Assembly (NCBI GenBank): GCA_964601125.1
Contig: CAZRKB010000003.1
Span: 1 to 52,486 of the forward strand
Length of the DNA stretch: 52,486 nt
DNA from: DATDVC01 sp964601125
GTDB taxonomy: Bacteria; Patescibacteriota; Minisyncoccia; Phycocordibacterales; WO2-35-19
Reading direction: 5' to 3'
How positions within the stretch are numbered: the stretch's first letter is position 1; every line of letters begins with the position of its first letter. Shown here in pieces: positions 31,065 through 40,182 of the stretch. The position numbers and the translations under genes are program-made. A model generated the notes under the pieces. The model saw only the letters and a list, made by a program, of their open reading frames with translations, was not told the DNA's origin and ran no database searches.

Positions 31065-31433
31065 CCTTGTAGCTATGACAGAAAGCGCTTCTGCTTCGGT
31101 GTGTATCCAAATATCCAGCAAACCAACAAGACCGATTTTACCCAAAGCAAGAAGCTTTTTCCGACATTGTTTGATCCTCTCAATATCCCGAAGAAACCGT
31201 TCTCGTCTCGGGGCGTCTGCTTCATACGCGAGACGCGCTTCGTATTCTTCTCGAGTCCAAATTCCTCCAGGAAATGTAGGTCCTATTAAAAGAGGAGTTT
31301 GATCATTCTCATCAAATAACCCCACTTCCTGATCCCAATCAAGAAGATCAGTTTCTGGGTCAAAGTTTGGTAAGATGTCAGACTGACCTCCAGGACCCAT
31401 CAGAAAGTTAATGCTCACATCGTCCTCTGGCAT
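31050..31433 (-). CDS. hypothetical acidic protein with a real Shine-Dalgarno
   Basis: 127 residues, no recognised domain. The N-terminal half is Asp/Gly/Pro-rich (NFDPETDLLDWDQEVG, IGPTFPGGIW). The C-terminal half is helical and basic (YEARLAYEADAPRRERFL, ERIKQCRKKLLALG), ending in a moderately hydrophobic helix. AGAGG 11 nt before the ATG and spaced -35/-10 boxes set it apart from the leaderless genes around it. It could be a recent acquisition. Confidence 0.65.
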   Translation of the reverse strand: MPEDDVSINFLMGPGGQSDILPNFDPETDLLDWDQEVGLFDENDQTPLLIGPTFPGGIWTREEYEARLAYEADAPRRERFLRDIERIKQCRKKLLALGKIGLVGLLDIWIHTEAEALSVIATRRGDN

Positions 31434-31453
31434 AGTTTATTACCTCTTATTTC

Positions 31454-31483
31454 AGTATAATACAGGGTCTATAAAAATATCAA
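31454..31483 (-). promoter_or_regulatory. -35/-10 promoter of the 31050 gene
   Basis: TTGATA (31478-31483), 18-nt spacer, TATACT (31454-31459), overlapping the 3' end of uppP. It leaves a leader of about 15 nt with a Shine-Dalgarno. Confidence 0.65.
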
Positions 31484-32272
31484 TATTATTATGGCGAGAA
31501 TCAGACGGTAAATAATAAACAAAGTAAATTTGTTAGAAGAGAGATATCTAACAAGAAAGCGGACTGCCCAAATGCCAGAGAGAAGTGCGGAGAGAAAAGC
31601 GAGGCACGAGTTCAGAGTTACGAAATTTGAAATTTGGAAAGATGGGTCAATTAAAATTTTTAAAATTGCACCAAGAGAAACCGGTATCAAAAGCAAAAAC
31701 GAAAACTTGATCGCTTCTTCTCGAGAAAGTTTGGCTAAAAGTCCTCCGGAGATGGAAGCGCCGGATCTCGATATCCCAGGGATTAGAGCGAGAGATTGAA
31801 ATATGCCCACCAAAAAACCTTTCCACGGTGTTATTCCGCCTTGGCTCGATGAAGTGTAGCGTAGGCGACCCGCTGACACCATATCAGCTAAAAACATAAG
31901 TAAACTTCCTCCTATTAGAGCCCAAGCCACCGAAGACGAGTTCCTAAAAATATTTTCTATCGCTTCTCCGTAAAAGAAACCAAAAAATCCAGCCGGTATG
32001 GTGCCGATGATTAGGGCTAGTACTAACTTATTGTTTCTACTTGAAAGACTCTGTGTAAAAAAGTCTCTCAATATAGCCTTTATGTCTCCCCAAAAACAGT
32101 AAATGACTGCAAACAATGTGGCCGTGTTTAAAAATACATCAAAGGAGAGACTTCCTTCAAGTGGTACGTTAAGTAATTTTCTTATTAAAATAAGATGCCC
32201 AGAGGAAGAAATCGGCAGAAACTCCGTGAGTCCTTGGGCTAGTCCTAAAATGATGGATTCAAAAAAAGTCAC
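31469..32272 (-). CDS. uppP: undecaprenyl-diphosphatase
   Basis: 267 residues, GTG start. BacA family: the first catalytic motif GLTEFLPISSSGHL and the second PGISRSGAS are intact, among about eight membrane helices. It recycles undecaprenyl pyrophosphate to the carrier used by MraY and MurG at 13-15 kb, and confers bacitracin tolerance when abundant. It is head to head with a DsbA-like gene across 20 nt, without a Shine-Dalgarno. Confidence 0.96.
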   Translation of the reverse strand: MTFFESIILGLAQGLTEFLPISSSGHLILIRKLLNVPLEGSLSFDVFLNTATLFAVIYCFWGDIKAILRDFFTQSLSSRNNKLVLALIIGTIPAGFFGFFYGEAIENIFRNSSSVAWALIGGSLLMFLADMVSAGRLRYTSSSQGGITPWKGFLVGIFQSLALIPGISRSGASISGGLLAKLSREEAIKFSFLLLIPVSLGAILKILIDPSFQISNFVTLNSCLAFLSALLSGIWAVRFLVRYLSSNKFTLFIIYRLILAIIILIFL

Positions 32273-32279
32273 AGTCTGC

Positions 32280-32285
32280 TATAAT
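32280..32285 (+). promoter_or_regulatory. -10 of the DsbA-like gene, overlapping the uppP promoter
   Basis: TATAAT, 7 nt before the plus ATG at 32293. The same bases give AATTAT or TAATTA on the minus strand 8-9 nt before the uppP GTG (32272). The whole gap is 20 nt. Confidence 0.6.
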
Positions 32286-32292
32286 TAAAGTA

Positions 32293-33042
32293 ATGGATAA
32301 TCAAAATAATACACCATCAAAGTTCGAAAAACTAATGTTGCCCTTGTCGATCATAGTCGCGGGGTTGCTTGTGGGTGGAGGTTTTTACTTGAAAGGGGGT
32401 GGCGAGGCTTCGCCCGCTCCTGTCTCTGGCCAAGGCCAAAATACTTCCAGACCGGAATTAAACTCCGAAAATTTGTCGGCCACTCTGAGAGCAATTGATG
32501 AAAATGATCATGTGCTGGGTAGTCTCAATTCGCGGATTATAGTCGTTGAATATTCTGATACCGAGTGTCCTTTCTGTAAAACTTTTCACCAAAGCATGCT
32601 CTCTATCATGCAAGAGTATGGCAAAGATGAAAAGGTGGCCTGGGTTTATCGCCACTTCCCCATTGCTGAAATTCACAGCAGATCACCCAAAGAAGCTGAA
32701 GCTCAAGAATGTGCAGGTGAGCTTGGAGGCAACAGCAAGTTTTGGGAATATACCAACAAACTTTACGAAGTTACTCCATCAAACAATGAGCTTGATCCGA
32801 AAGAGCTCACTAATATCGCCACCGCTGTAGGGCTTTCTTCTTCTGCGTTCAACACCTGCCTTGAGAGCGGCCAGTATGCTCCGCGCGTAGCGCATGATAT
32901 AGAAAATGCTCTTGAACTTGGGGCGCTAGGCACTCCATACAGCGTCCTTATCGATACCAAAACCAACGACTATTACCCCATCGAAGGCGCCTATCCTTAC
33001 GCGCAACTAAAACAGGTTATTGATTTAATATTGTCGAGTTAA
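32293..33042 (+). CDS. DsbA-like thiol-disulfide oxidoreductase
   Basis: 249 residues. An N-terminal anchor (about 15-35, PLSIIVAGLLVGGGFYL) is followed by a Gly/Pro/Ser linker and a thioredoxin fold with a DsbA-type helical insertion. The redox motif is SDTECPFCKTFH (CPFC), and the cis-Pro loop is GTPYSVLI. It probably forms disulfides in exported proteins (BdbD/DsbA role). No DsbB/VKOR partner is in the window. Convergent with the next gene, whose stop overlaps by 4 nt. Confidence 0.93.
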   Translation: MDNQNNTPSKFEKLMLPLSIIVAGLLVGGGFYLKGGGEASPAPVSGQGQNTSRPELNSENLSATLRAIDENDHVLGSLNSRIIVVEYSDTECPFCKTFHQSMLSIMQEYGKDEKVAWVYRHFPIAEIHSRSPKEAEAQECAGELGGNSKFWEYTNKLYEVTPSNNELDPKELTNIATAVGLSSSAFNTCLESGQYAPRVAHDIENALELGALGTPYSVLIDTKTNDYYPIEGAYPYAQLKQVIDLILSS

Positions 33043-34130
33043 TTTGGAAGAAGGTCGGGGTCGAAGTTGCAAACTCTACTATCTTCTATACCAGAGGAAG
33101 TCCCCTTCAGCTCTTCAGATTTGTAGTAGGCGAGTAATCTTTGTTCTGTATTCAAAAACTTGTTTTTTAAACTATCGATGTTGTTCGGTCCATCTTTTTT
33201 GTCGATCAAATATAAACAACCCACAGCCCTTTCTCTCTGATAATTTGCTTCTGTTGCTTGTGTTTTATTAGATGACAGTATATATAAAGAAAGTGCTCGG
33301 GTTAATTGTTTTAACCCCTCCTGTTTTTTAATCGAATTTGGATAATTCAAGACAATCCACCTCTGCACATCATCTCTCACTCCATCTCCATCAGAGTCAA
33401 TTCCTTCTAGAGTTTTCTTTCCCGCTTCTCCGGGGTCGAGCGGCAAGCTTTTGACAAGATCCTCATAACTCATGCTGGCTGTCGAAGTTGAAATAAATTT
33501 AAATGTGGAGAGGATTTGATCGAAAATCATACTGGTATCTCTTCTCTCTGAAAGAGTATCAAACCTAATAAATATATTTTCTAGTGGAATCAACACAAGC
33601 ATTCCTGGAGATATGCCAGTATTTGGATACAATCTATATGCTCTATTGTTATCAATAGTAATTTCAGAATCTTGTTCTGGATTATCAAAAGCGCTAATCC
33701 CATTTTGTCCATCGTAATACTCTTTTGCGCTTAAACTTTTTGGATTTTTATCAAAAGTAACCAAAATCTCTATTCTACGAAGAGGGTCGGCATAATTCTC
33801 AGGAGAGTCCAAAGACACTGAATTGTCACTTTCTTCCAGTATCCAATAGTTTGGATACCTAAACTCAAACCCATACTCTTCATTTCGATATGTTTTCCAA
33901 TCGGCAAATTCATCAATAGTTGTTGTCTGTGTGTTTGTATTCAAATTTTGGATCGGTATAGCCGGAGTAAAATATTTTACGTACAAAAATGGCCCAGTCG
34001 CGGCGATTAGAAGGAGGCCAAAAATTATTAAAACTACCGCCAACTTTTTGCTCTTTCTTGGGGTTGGTGTGGGAATTTGGTTTTGGTTAATAATCGGACC
34101 ACTCCCAATATTTTGCTCTTGATTTTCCAT
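33039..34130 (-). CDS. membrane-anchored PsbP/DUF1795-like protein with DxDxDG motif
   Basis: 363 residues. A cytoplasmic Pro-rich N-terminus, an anchor helix (about 29-50, LAVVLIIFGLLLIAATG), then an extracellular domain with YRNEEYGFEFRYPNYW, the opening typical of PsbP-like/DUF1795 modules. A linker follows, then GIDSDGDGVRDDVQRW, a calcium-binding type-3 thrombospondin-like motif, and a helical C-terminus with two Cys (VGCLY, RVCNFDP). Function unknown; this kind of protein is common in Parcubacteria surfaces. A -10 lies 6 nt before the ATG. Confidence 0.78.
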   Translation of the reverse strand: MENQEQNIGSGPIINQNQIPTPTPRKSKKLAVVLIIFGLLLIAATGPFLYVKYFTPAIPIQNLNTNTQTTTIDEFADWKTYRNEEYGFEFRYPNYWILEESDNSVSLDSPENYADPLRRIEILVTFDKNPKSLSAKEYYDGQNGISAFDNPEQDSEITIDNNRAYRLYPNTGISPGMLVLIPLENIFIRFDTLSERRDTSMIFDQILSTFKFISTSTASMSYEDLVKSLPLDPGEAGKKTLEGIDSDGDGVRDDVQRWIVLNYPNSIKKQEGLKQLTRALSLYILSSNKTQATEANYQRERAVGCLYLIDKKDGPNNIDSLKNKFLNTEQRLLAYYKSEELKGTSSGIEDSRVCNFDPDLLPN

Positions 34131-34136
34131 ACAAAT

Positions 34137-34142
34137 ATTATA
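34137..34142 (-). promoter_or_regulatory. -10 of the PsbP-like gene
   Basis: TATAAT on the minus strand, 6 nt before the ATG at 34130. Confidence 0.6.
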
Positions 34143-34151
34143 AAGAGTTTT

Positions 34152-37061
34152 CTAATACTTACAATACTTGCAATCAGGATCCTCACATTTTTGGGAAAGA
34201 AGTTTGCCTTGCCAGACGGTGTCAATGAGGAGTTTGATTTGATTTTCCACTAAATTAGTATCATTCTCTTCGATTGGTAGTGATACCGTTGGACAGCGGC
34301 CCCTATCGTCGGGTCGGATGAAAACTAGCGCCGGCTCGATCGTTTTTTCTTTATACTTTTCTTTATCCTTGAGTAGCATTTTATAAAACACTAACTGCCT
34401 GAAGTAGTCGCCATTTTCATTGGCTGTTTCGCCTTTGATGGCATTTACACTCATCGCTTTTTTGGTTTTGTAATCATAAATCAAGATTTTTTTTTCTTGT
34501 TCTACGACCGCATCTAGTTTGCCGTGAATATGAAAGGCGATTTTTTCTTTTTCATAAGTATGCGTCATTTCTTTTTCTTGCCATTCTTCGGTAAGTGCTC
34601 TACCTTGCTGATTGAAATGAGGCAAGAGCTCTCCCGCTACTTTTGGTGCATCTTCCAAAAGTTCTTTAAGGATCACCTCTTTTTCAAATTTGGGCAGCAA
34701 TGATTTTTCAATATAATTTTGTACCACTGTTTCAATAGTCTGTCTTATTTCAGCCATGTTTTTATTTTTGTGTTGCCAAACTTGTCGCATGGCTTCGTGC
34801 ATAGCATTGCCCTTCTCGGAAGTTGGGTTTGGCGCCTCAGGTAACTTCAGAATACTTTTATAAAAAAACTTGCTCGGGCATTCTAAAAAGTGGTTTAGTG
34901 CTGTGACTGATAAACCTTTTTCTAAAATGATATTTTTGGCAAATTCTATTTTTTCAATTTCTTTTTTATCTTTTAGTGCCTTTAAGTTTTTGGGCTCTAC
35001 CTTTTTTGTTTTTGTCTCAATATTTTCTATTAACAATGAATCTATGCCTAACTCGTCAATAAAACGCAACGGAGTCATGATTTTGTTAGATGAATTCTCG
35101 ATGTGGTAGCTTATCGTTACTCCTCTCCTGGCTCGAGTGAGGCCTACGTAAAAAAGTCTTCGATCGTCTCTGATATCGTCTTCATTTTCTTTTTCTCTTG
35201 GCAAAACAAAAGAGTTACTGCGGCTATTTTTTATCCAGCTTTCTTCAAGAGCGTATGGCAAAAACACATAATCAAACTCTAATCCTTTGGAGCCATGAGC
35301 GGTCATGATATGGATCTTGGCCCCATTTTTACCTGTCTTTATCTTGATAGAGCGTCTCTCAGCTGTTTTTTTATAAGAGAGCAAGGCTTCGATTAGAGTT
35401 TTTGGGCTCTCGATATTTTGCGAGCGGGCTATTTCTTCGCTCAGGTTTAAAATGGCTCTCCAGACGCTGCTACCCATAGCCGTTTCTCTAGCGATCTTAG
35501 TAAATCCGGACACATCGGCTGCGTAAACAAGGTATTCAATAACACCAGAATGAATGATCATTCTCTGTAACTCCCCGATTTCTTTTATTTGAGTAAATAT
35601 TTCGTGAGTTTGGTGAGAGCGCGCGAGAGAGATAAGTTTTGTTTGGTCGGCGAAAGAGAGGTTCCATAGACCTCGAGCAAAAGTCTCCGCCAAGCTATCC
35701 ATTTTGCTCGGGTCAGCTAAAAAATCTATCAAAGCAAAGTATAATTGGCCTATCGAGTGCTCAAAAATATTTGCTCCTTTTTCAGCTTGGGCAGAAATTT
35801 TATTTTCTTCAAGAACACCCAATATTGCCTCCACATCGCTGTTGCGGCGGACGATTATCGCCACAGTCCTTTCGGGTTCTTTTTCTTCTATCTTCTTTAA
35901 TTTTTCTACCAGAGTTATTTCTTCGGTGGTTTGATCGGGGGAAATCAAGAGTTCGATGGGCCTCACCTCAGTATCACTTTTGGCCAATAGTTTAATTCTT
36001 AAATTCTCATGTTCCCCTTCTTTGTAATTTTGTTCAATCATTTGGAAAGAAGTATCGAGGATGTCTTGGTGAGAGCGATAATTTTCTTCGAGCGGGATGA
36101 TTCTCATATTGCTCCAGGTTTTTTGGAACCCCAAAAAATTTTCTACTGAAGCTCCTTGGAAACGGTAAATAGCTTGTTTTTCGTCCCCCACAACAAATAA
36201 GTTGGGGCTTTCAAAAAAATCGGCGATCAATTTAACGATCAAATTTTGGGTGTCGTTGGTATCTTGATGCTCGTCGACCAAGAGATAGAGATATTTTTCT
36301 TGCAGGCTCCGAAGTAATATTTCGTCGGTGCGGAGTGCTTGGAGAAGTTCGAAAAGCATATCATCAAAATCAATCTTTCTGTCTTCTTTTTTTATTTTTT
36401 CGTATTCTTCATAAACTTGGGCAAAAAGGATTGTTTTTTCACATTTTTCAATCCGCTTAAGCGCCTCACCTTTTAGCTCTCCTTTTGTTTTGCCGCGAGT
36501 GGAGAGGTTTGCTTCATCATTTTTTATTTTTTCTATTTCATCTTTTGCAAAACTTGCGATCATGTCTGGGGTCCACGCTTCTCTCTTGCAGTCGCTCACG
36601 GTGCTGATTATTTTGCCGATATAATATTCTGGATCGCCGATAGGTCTCAGTTTGGCGAACTGATGCTGTTTTAAAATTTTTCTTATTAAACTTTCTGTCT
36701 CTACTTCTGTTAGATCTTTGGATCGAGCTAAATGTGGAAAATGGTCTTCAAATTCGCGAATTACCGACATAGCAAAACCATGAAAGGTATGGATCGGTAT
36801 TTCAAGCGCTCGTTCGCCTACTATTTTACGCAATTTGGAACGCATTGCTTTTACTCCTGCGTCAGTAAAAGTGAGAGCCAATATACCGGAGGGCGGAGTG
36901 TCGGTTAAACGCAAAATGTTGGCTATTCGAAGCGTTAAAATAGTAGTCTTGCCAGTTCCTGGGCCCGCTATAACCATCACCGGCCCTTCAATCGTATCCA
37001 CCGCCTCTTTTTGGGCCTTGTTTAGTTTTTTGTATTCAGCTTCAAAGTCTTTTGTTCCCAT
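34152..37061 (-). CDS. UvrD/RecB-type helicase fused to PD-(D/E)XK nuclease with Fe-S cluster
   Basis: 969 residues. Superfamily 1A motor: Walker A AGPGTGKTTIL, motif II LLVDEHQDTND, motif III GDEKQAIYRFQGA, motif V TAHGSKGLEFDYVF and motif VI FYVGLTRARRG. From about residue 720 a RecB/Cas4-like nuclease follows: KGNAMHEAM, LDAVVEQEKKILIYDYKTKK (catalytic Asp and Lys, split by a few residues). Four Cys, one in LECPSKF and three in the tail CEDPDCKYC, fit a 4Fe-4S clasp as in AddB and Cas4. It may be the RecBCD/AddAB replacement for end resection. Extended -10 at 6 nt. Confidence 0.94.
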   Translation of the reverse strand: MGTKDFEAEYKKLNKAQKEAVDTIEGPVMVIAGPGTGKTTILTLRIANILRLTDTPPSGILALTFTDAGVKAMRSKLRKIVGERALEIPIHTFHGFAMSVIREFEDHFPHLARSKDLTEVETESLIRKILKQHQFAKLRPIGDPEYYIGKIISTVSDCKREAWTPDMIASFAKDEIEKIKNDEANLSTRGKTKGELKGEALKRIEKCEKTILFAQVYEEYEKIKKEDRKIDFDDMLFELLQALRTDEILLRSLQEKYLYLLVDEHQDTNDTQNLIVKLIADFFESPNLFVVGDEKQAIYRFQGASVENFLGFQKTWSNMRIIPLEENYRSHQDILDTSFQMIEQNYKEGEHENLRIKLLAKSDTEVRPIELLISPDQTTEEITLVEKLKKIEEKEPERTVAIIVRRNSDVEAILGVLEENKISAQAEKGANIFEHSIGQLYFALIDFLADPSKMDSLAETFARGLWNLSFADQTKLISLARSHQTHEIFTQIKEIGELQRMIIHSGVIEYLVYAADVSGFTKIARETAMGSSVWRAILNLSEEIARSQNIESPKTLIEALLSYKKTAERRSIKIKTGKNGAKIHIMTAHGSKGLEFDYVFLPYALEESWIKNSRSNSFVLPREKENEDDIRDDRRLFYVGLTRARRGVTISYHIENSSNKIMTPLRFIDELGIDSLLIENIETKTKKVEPKNLKALKDKKEIEKIEFAKNIILEKGLSVTALNHFLECPSKFFYKSILKLPEAPNPTSEKGNAMHEAMRQVWQHKNKNMAEIRQTIETVVQNYIEKSLLPKFEKEVILKELLEDAPKVAGELLPHFNQQGRALTEEWQEKEMTHTYEKEKIAFHIHGKLDAVVEQEKKILIYDYKTKKAMSVNAIKGETANENGDYFRQLVFYKMLLKDKEKYKEKTIEPALVFIRPDDRGRCPTVSLPIEENDTNLVENQIKLLIDTVWQGKLLSQKCEDPDCKYCKY

Positions 37062-37067
37062 TTGGGG

Positions 37068-37076
37068 ATTATATCA
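37068..37076 (-). promoter_or_regulatory. extended -10 of the helicase-nuclease gene
   Basis: TGaTATAAT, 6 nt before the ATG at 37061, directly abutting a palindromic repeat. Confidence 0.7.
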
Positions 37077-37077
37077 C

Positions 37078-37118
37078 TCCCCACCCCACCCTGCCCCCCT
37101 CTTGACTAAGGGGAGGAA
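37078..37118. repeat. palindromic repeat between rpoD and the helicase-nuclease gene
   Basis: CCCCACCCCACCCTGCCC then CCCTCTTGACTAAGGGGAGG; a degenerate member of the CCCCTCTC...GAGAGGGG family. Confidence 0.65.
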
Positions 37119-37130
37119 AAACCAAAATAA

Positions 37131-38336
37131 TTACATATAATGCTGTAAGCGTTTTGTTTTTTCGTGCTGGCGCATTTTTTCGAGCGCTTTGGCTTCGATT
37201 TGGCGGATACGTTCACGGGTGACACCAAACTCTTTACCCACATCTTCTAGGGTGTGGTATACACCATCAAGAAGACCATTTCTCATCTCGATAATTTTCT
37301 TTTCCTTCGGTGGAAGATCGGCTAAAATTTCCTGAAGCTGATCTCTTATTATGCGCTGGTTTGATTCTTGATCAGGTGCGGCAATTTTGTCATCTGCCAG
37401 GAAGTCTCCAAAAGTCGACTTCTCTTCTTCATCACCTCCTACAGGTGCTTCGAGAGAGAAGGTGCCTTGATCAATCTTTTCAATCATATAAATTTTTTCT
37501 GGTTCCAACCCCATTTCGATAGCTATTTCTTCTGGTAGTGGATCTCGGCCCAGGTCTTGGGAGAGTCTGCGTACTACCTGCTTGTACTTAGCGATAGTTT
37601 CAACCATATGAACGGGCACTCGAATGGTTCGCGACTGGTCGGCAAGAGCGCGAGTGATGGCCTGTCTTATCCACCAAGTGGCGTAAGTTGAAAATTTGAA
37701 TCCTTTGTTGTAATCAAATTTATCGACAGCTTTAAAAAGCCCAAGGTTCCCCTCTTGTATCAGGTCTAGAAGAGTAAGATCAGAGCTTCTGCCAACATAT
37801 TTTTTGGCGATTGAAACCACCAACCTTAAGTTAGCTTTGGCAAGAAGGTTCCTAGCTCCGGCGTCGCCGGCCATGATTTTCTTGGCGAGCTCTTTTTCTT
37901 GGGCCCCAGAAATGAGCGAGTGTCGCCCGATTTCTTTGAGGTACATTTGAATGGAGTCGTAAGAAGAATCATCTTTAAAAGAATCTCCACCCTTGCCGGA
38001 ACCATCGTCGAGTAGTTTGCCGCTCTCTAGTACTTCAATCCCTAAGTTGGCGCACTCCTCATAAAGTTTTTCAAGCAACTCCACATCATCCTCTATTGTT
38101 GGGAACTCTTTTATGATTTCATCATATGTAATGAAGCCTCGCTCCTTGCCTTTTGCGATCAAATTAGCCTTTTTTTCATCGATTTCTGTAACGGTCTTTT
38201 TTACCTCCTTTCTTTTTGGTTTTTCCTTTTTTGTTTTTGATGTTTTTGGTTTTTGCTTGTGCTTCACCTTCTTAGTTTTTTGGAGGCGTTCGTTTTTGAG
38301 TTTCTTGAGTTTTGTTTTATTGGTTTTTTTTGGCAT
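37131..38336 (-). CDS. rpoD: primary RNA polymerase sigma factor (sigma-70 family)
   Basis: 401 residues. A Lys-rich N-terminus (about 1-50) replaces an ordered leader and is followed by a short region-1.1-like segment (AKGKERGFITYDEI). Region 1.2 SYDSIQMYLKEIGRHSLIS, region 2.3-2.4 KFSTYATWWIRQAITRAL (recognises -10), region 3 and region 4.2 GVTRERIRQIEAKALEKMR (recognises -35) follow. As the housekeeping sigma it should read the TATAAT-like elements listed here. It sits downstream of dnaG, as in the classical macromolecular-synthesis operon. Confidence 0.97.
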   Translation of the reverse strand: MPKKTNKTKLKKLKNERLQKTKKVKHKQKPKTSKTKKEKPKRKEVKKTVTEIDEKKANLIAKGKERGFITYDEIIKEFPTIEDDVELLEKLYEECANLGIEVLESGKLLDDGSGKGGDSFKDDSSYDSIQMYLKEIGRHSLISGAQEKELAKKIMAGDAGARNLLAKANLRLVVSIAKKYVGRSSDLTLLDLIQEGNLGLFKAVDKFDYNKGFKFSTYATWWIRQAITRALADQSRTIRVPVHMVETIAKYKQVVRRLSQDLGRDPLPEEIAIEMGLEPEKIYMIEKIDQGTFSLEAPVGGDEEEKSTFGDFLADDKIAAPDQESNQRIIRDQLQEILADLPPKEKKIIEMRNGLLDGVYHTLEDVGKEFGVTRERIRQIEAKALEKMRQHEKTKRLQHYM

Positions 38337-38383
38337 TCTAATTTTATTTAAAATTTATAATTCCTCATTTTTATAATAATTTT

Positions 38384-40104
38384 TTAATTTTCTGACTCTA
38401 ATTCCTTGATCTTTTTCTGTATTTCTCCGAACTCCTTTTTCATTTCCTTTTCATCTTTACTGTTTAGATTTTTGTCATCCATTTGGCTCGCTATTTTCTG
38501 CAGATTTGATTTTAAACTTTTGATTTGTTCTCGTTTTGCAACATCCTGACTGATTTTTTGCGTATCTATTTTATAGCCGTATTTCTCAGCCTCAAACATT
38601 AAATCTTCTAGCGTCTTATTTTTTTTATTTTCAATTTCTTGATCTCCTGGGTCCTTGATAGCAACTTTCAATTTGTTTACATCCTCCAGGACCTCTCTTT
38701 CCGTAACGCCCATTTTTAAAGCTATCTTTTTTATAAACTGGGATCTCTCTACCTCGCTTTTTATAAGTGGCACTAATGGTAACACGTTTTTAATAACTTC
38801 TCTAGTGAGGCTATGTCCCTCTCTTCCGGCGATCGCTTTTTCTAATACGAAGTCGGTGAAATGAGAAGCTTTTTTTAGGGCATCTCTCCAGAGATCAGGA
38901 TTTTTTTTGATGGTTGAAGCCGGGTCCTCGCCGTCTTCTAATGTCGCCACTTTTGTCTCCATTTCAAGCAAAAGGGCGATTTCTGCCGCTCTTCGGGTTG
39001 CACCTAAGCCGGCGTTGTCGGAGTCAAAAGCAAAAATGACTCTGTTTGAAAGTCGGCGTATTTTTTCTAGGTGGGTTATTGAAATGGCTGTGCCGGAAGA
39101 TGCTACGGTGTTTGTTGTACTGGCCTGGTGAGACATGACTAGGTCCATCTGTCCCTCGACTAGTACTGTGTAATCAAATTTCCTTATGCTGTGTTTAGCC
39201 AGATGCAGACCGTAAAGTATTTCTGATTTTCGGAAAAGATCGGTTTCCGGAGAGTTTAAATATTTTGGAGCATTTTGGCTTTCTTTAGGTTTTGATTCTA
39301 GGAGTCTTCCCGAAAAAGCCACTACTCTTCCAGCGCTGTCGCTGATCGGGAACATTATTCTGTTTCTGAAAGTGTCGTAATACTTGTTCTCATTAGGAAC
39401 TTTTTTTATTAAGCCGGTTTTAAGCATTTCTTCTTTTGAAAAACCCTTTTTAAGTAATGCATCATGTAGGTTCCGCCATTCTTCTTTTGCAAATCCCAAT
39501 CTCCATTTTTTGATTGAGATGTCGGAAATTCCCCTGTCTTTTAAATAAATCAACGCTTCTGAATTATGCTTAAGAGATTCTTCGTAAAACTTAGTTGCCT
39601 CTTCCATTATTTCAAACTGCCTCTCTTTATCATTTTTATTTTTTTCGTACCCTTTATTGCTTTGCAGGTTTTTTAATTCTATGCCGGCTCTGTTTGCCAA
39701 AACCTCGAGTGCTCCTCTAAAATCAAGACCCTCAAATTGTTCAACGAAAGAAAAAATATCTCCCTTGGCGCCGCAACCGAAACAATAGAAACTCTGCCTC
39801 TCGGGTGAGACAAAAAACGAAGGAGTTTTTTCGTTGTGGAACGGGCATGGGGCTTTGTAATTTATCCCNNNNNNNNNNNNNNNNNNNNNNNNNNNNNNNN
39901 NNNNNNNNNNNNNNNNNNNNNNNNNNNNNNNNNNNNNNNNNNNNNNNNNNNNNNNNNNNNNNNNNNNNAAAACGAAGGAGTTTTTTCGTTGTGGAACGGG
40001 CATGGGGCTTTGTAATTTATCCCTGCCCTATCGAGCTTTATATAACTCGATATGACATCCACAATATCTAACTTTTCTTTTATTTTTTCAGTGTTAGAAG
40101 ACAT
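38384..40104 (-). CDS. dnaG: DNA primase, split in this assembly by a false gap
   Basis: The gene reads through 39869-39968, which are all N. Both flanks of the gap carry the same 55 bases; removing 39869-40023 (100 N plus one copy) joins the two halves in frame into 521 residues. The N-terminal zinc ribbon (CPFHNEKTPSFF then FYCFGCGAKGD) is CHC2 type. The RNA polymerase core has TOPRIM motif VLVEGQMDLVMSHQA and FAFDSDNAG. The C-terminus is a charged coiled coil. It makes primers for the replication fork. It precedes rpoD by 47 nt. Confidence 0.95.
39814..39868 (+). repeat. left copy of a 55-nt duplication flanking the N gap
   Basis: Identical to 39969-40023 base for base (starts AAAACGAAGGAG, ends TTTATCCC). 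It is the overlap of two contigs, not a biological repeat. Confidence 0.95.
39869..39968. other. 100-N scaffold gap
   Basis: Exactly 100 N between two identical 55-mers. The true distance is probably minus 55, that is, no missing sequence. Confidence 0.97.
39969..40023 (+). repeat. right copy of the 55-nt duplication
   Basis: Same 55 bases as 39814-39868; encodes the CPFHNEKTPSF zinc-ribbon segment of DnaG a second time. Confidence 0.95.
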
Positions 40105-40148
40105 ACTATTTCTTTTTGGTTCCGTAGCTTTTTACTTTTTTAGTCATA

Positions 40149-40176
40149 TTGACAACTTTTGTAATTTTGCTATACT
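40149..40176 (+). promoter_or_regulatory. consensus plus-strand promoter antisense to the mazF-like gene
   Basis: TTGACA (40149-40154), 16-nt spacer, TGc-TATACT (40171-40176). It is among the closest matches to consensus in the window, yet no plus-strand protein gene follows: it points into the 3' end of the minus-strand toxin gene. Predicted start near 40183. Confidence 0.75.
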
Positions 40177-40182
40177 TGCTGT

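Noticed and set aside
39814..40023. Apparent direct repeat within dnaG
   Set aside because: Identical copies flank exactly 100 N; a contig overlap explains it, and it would duplicate the zinc-ribbon residues.
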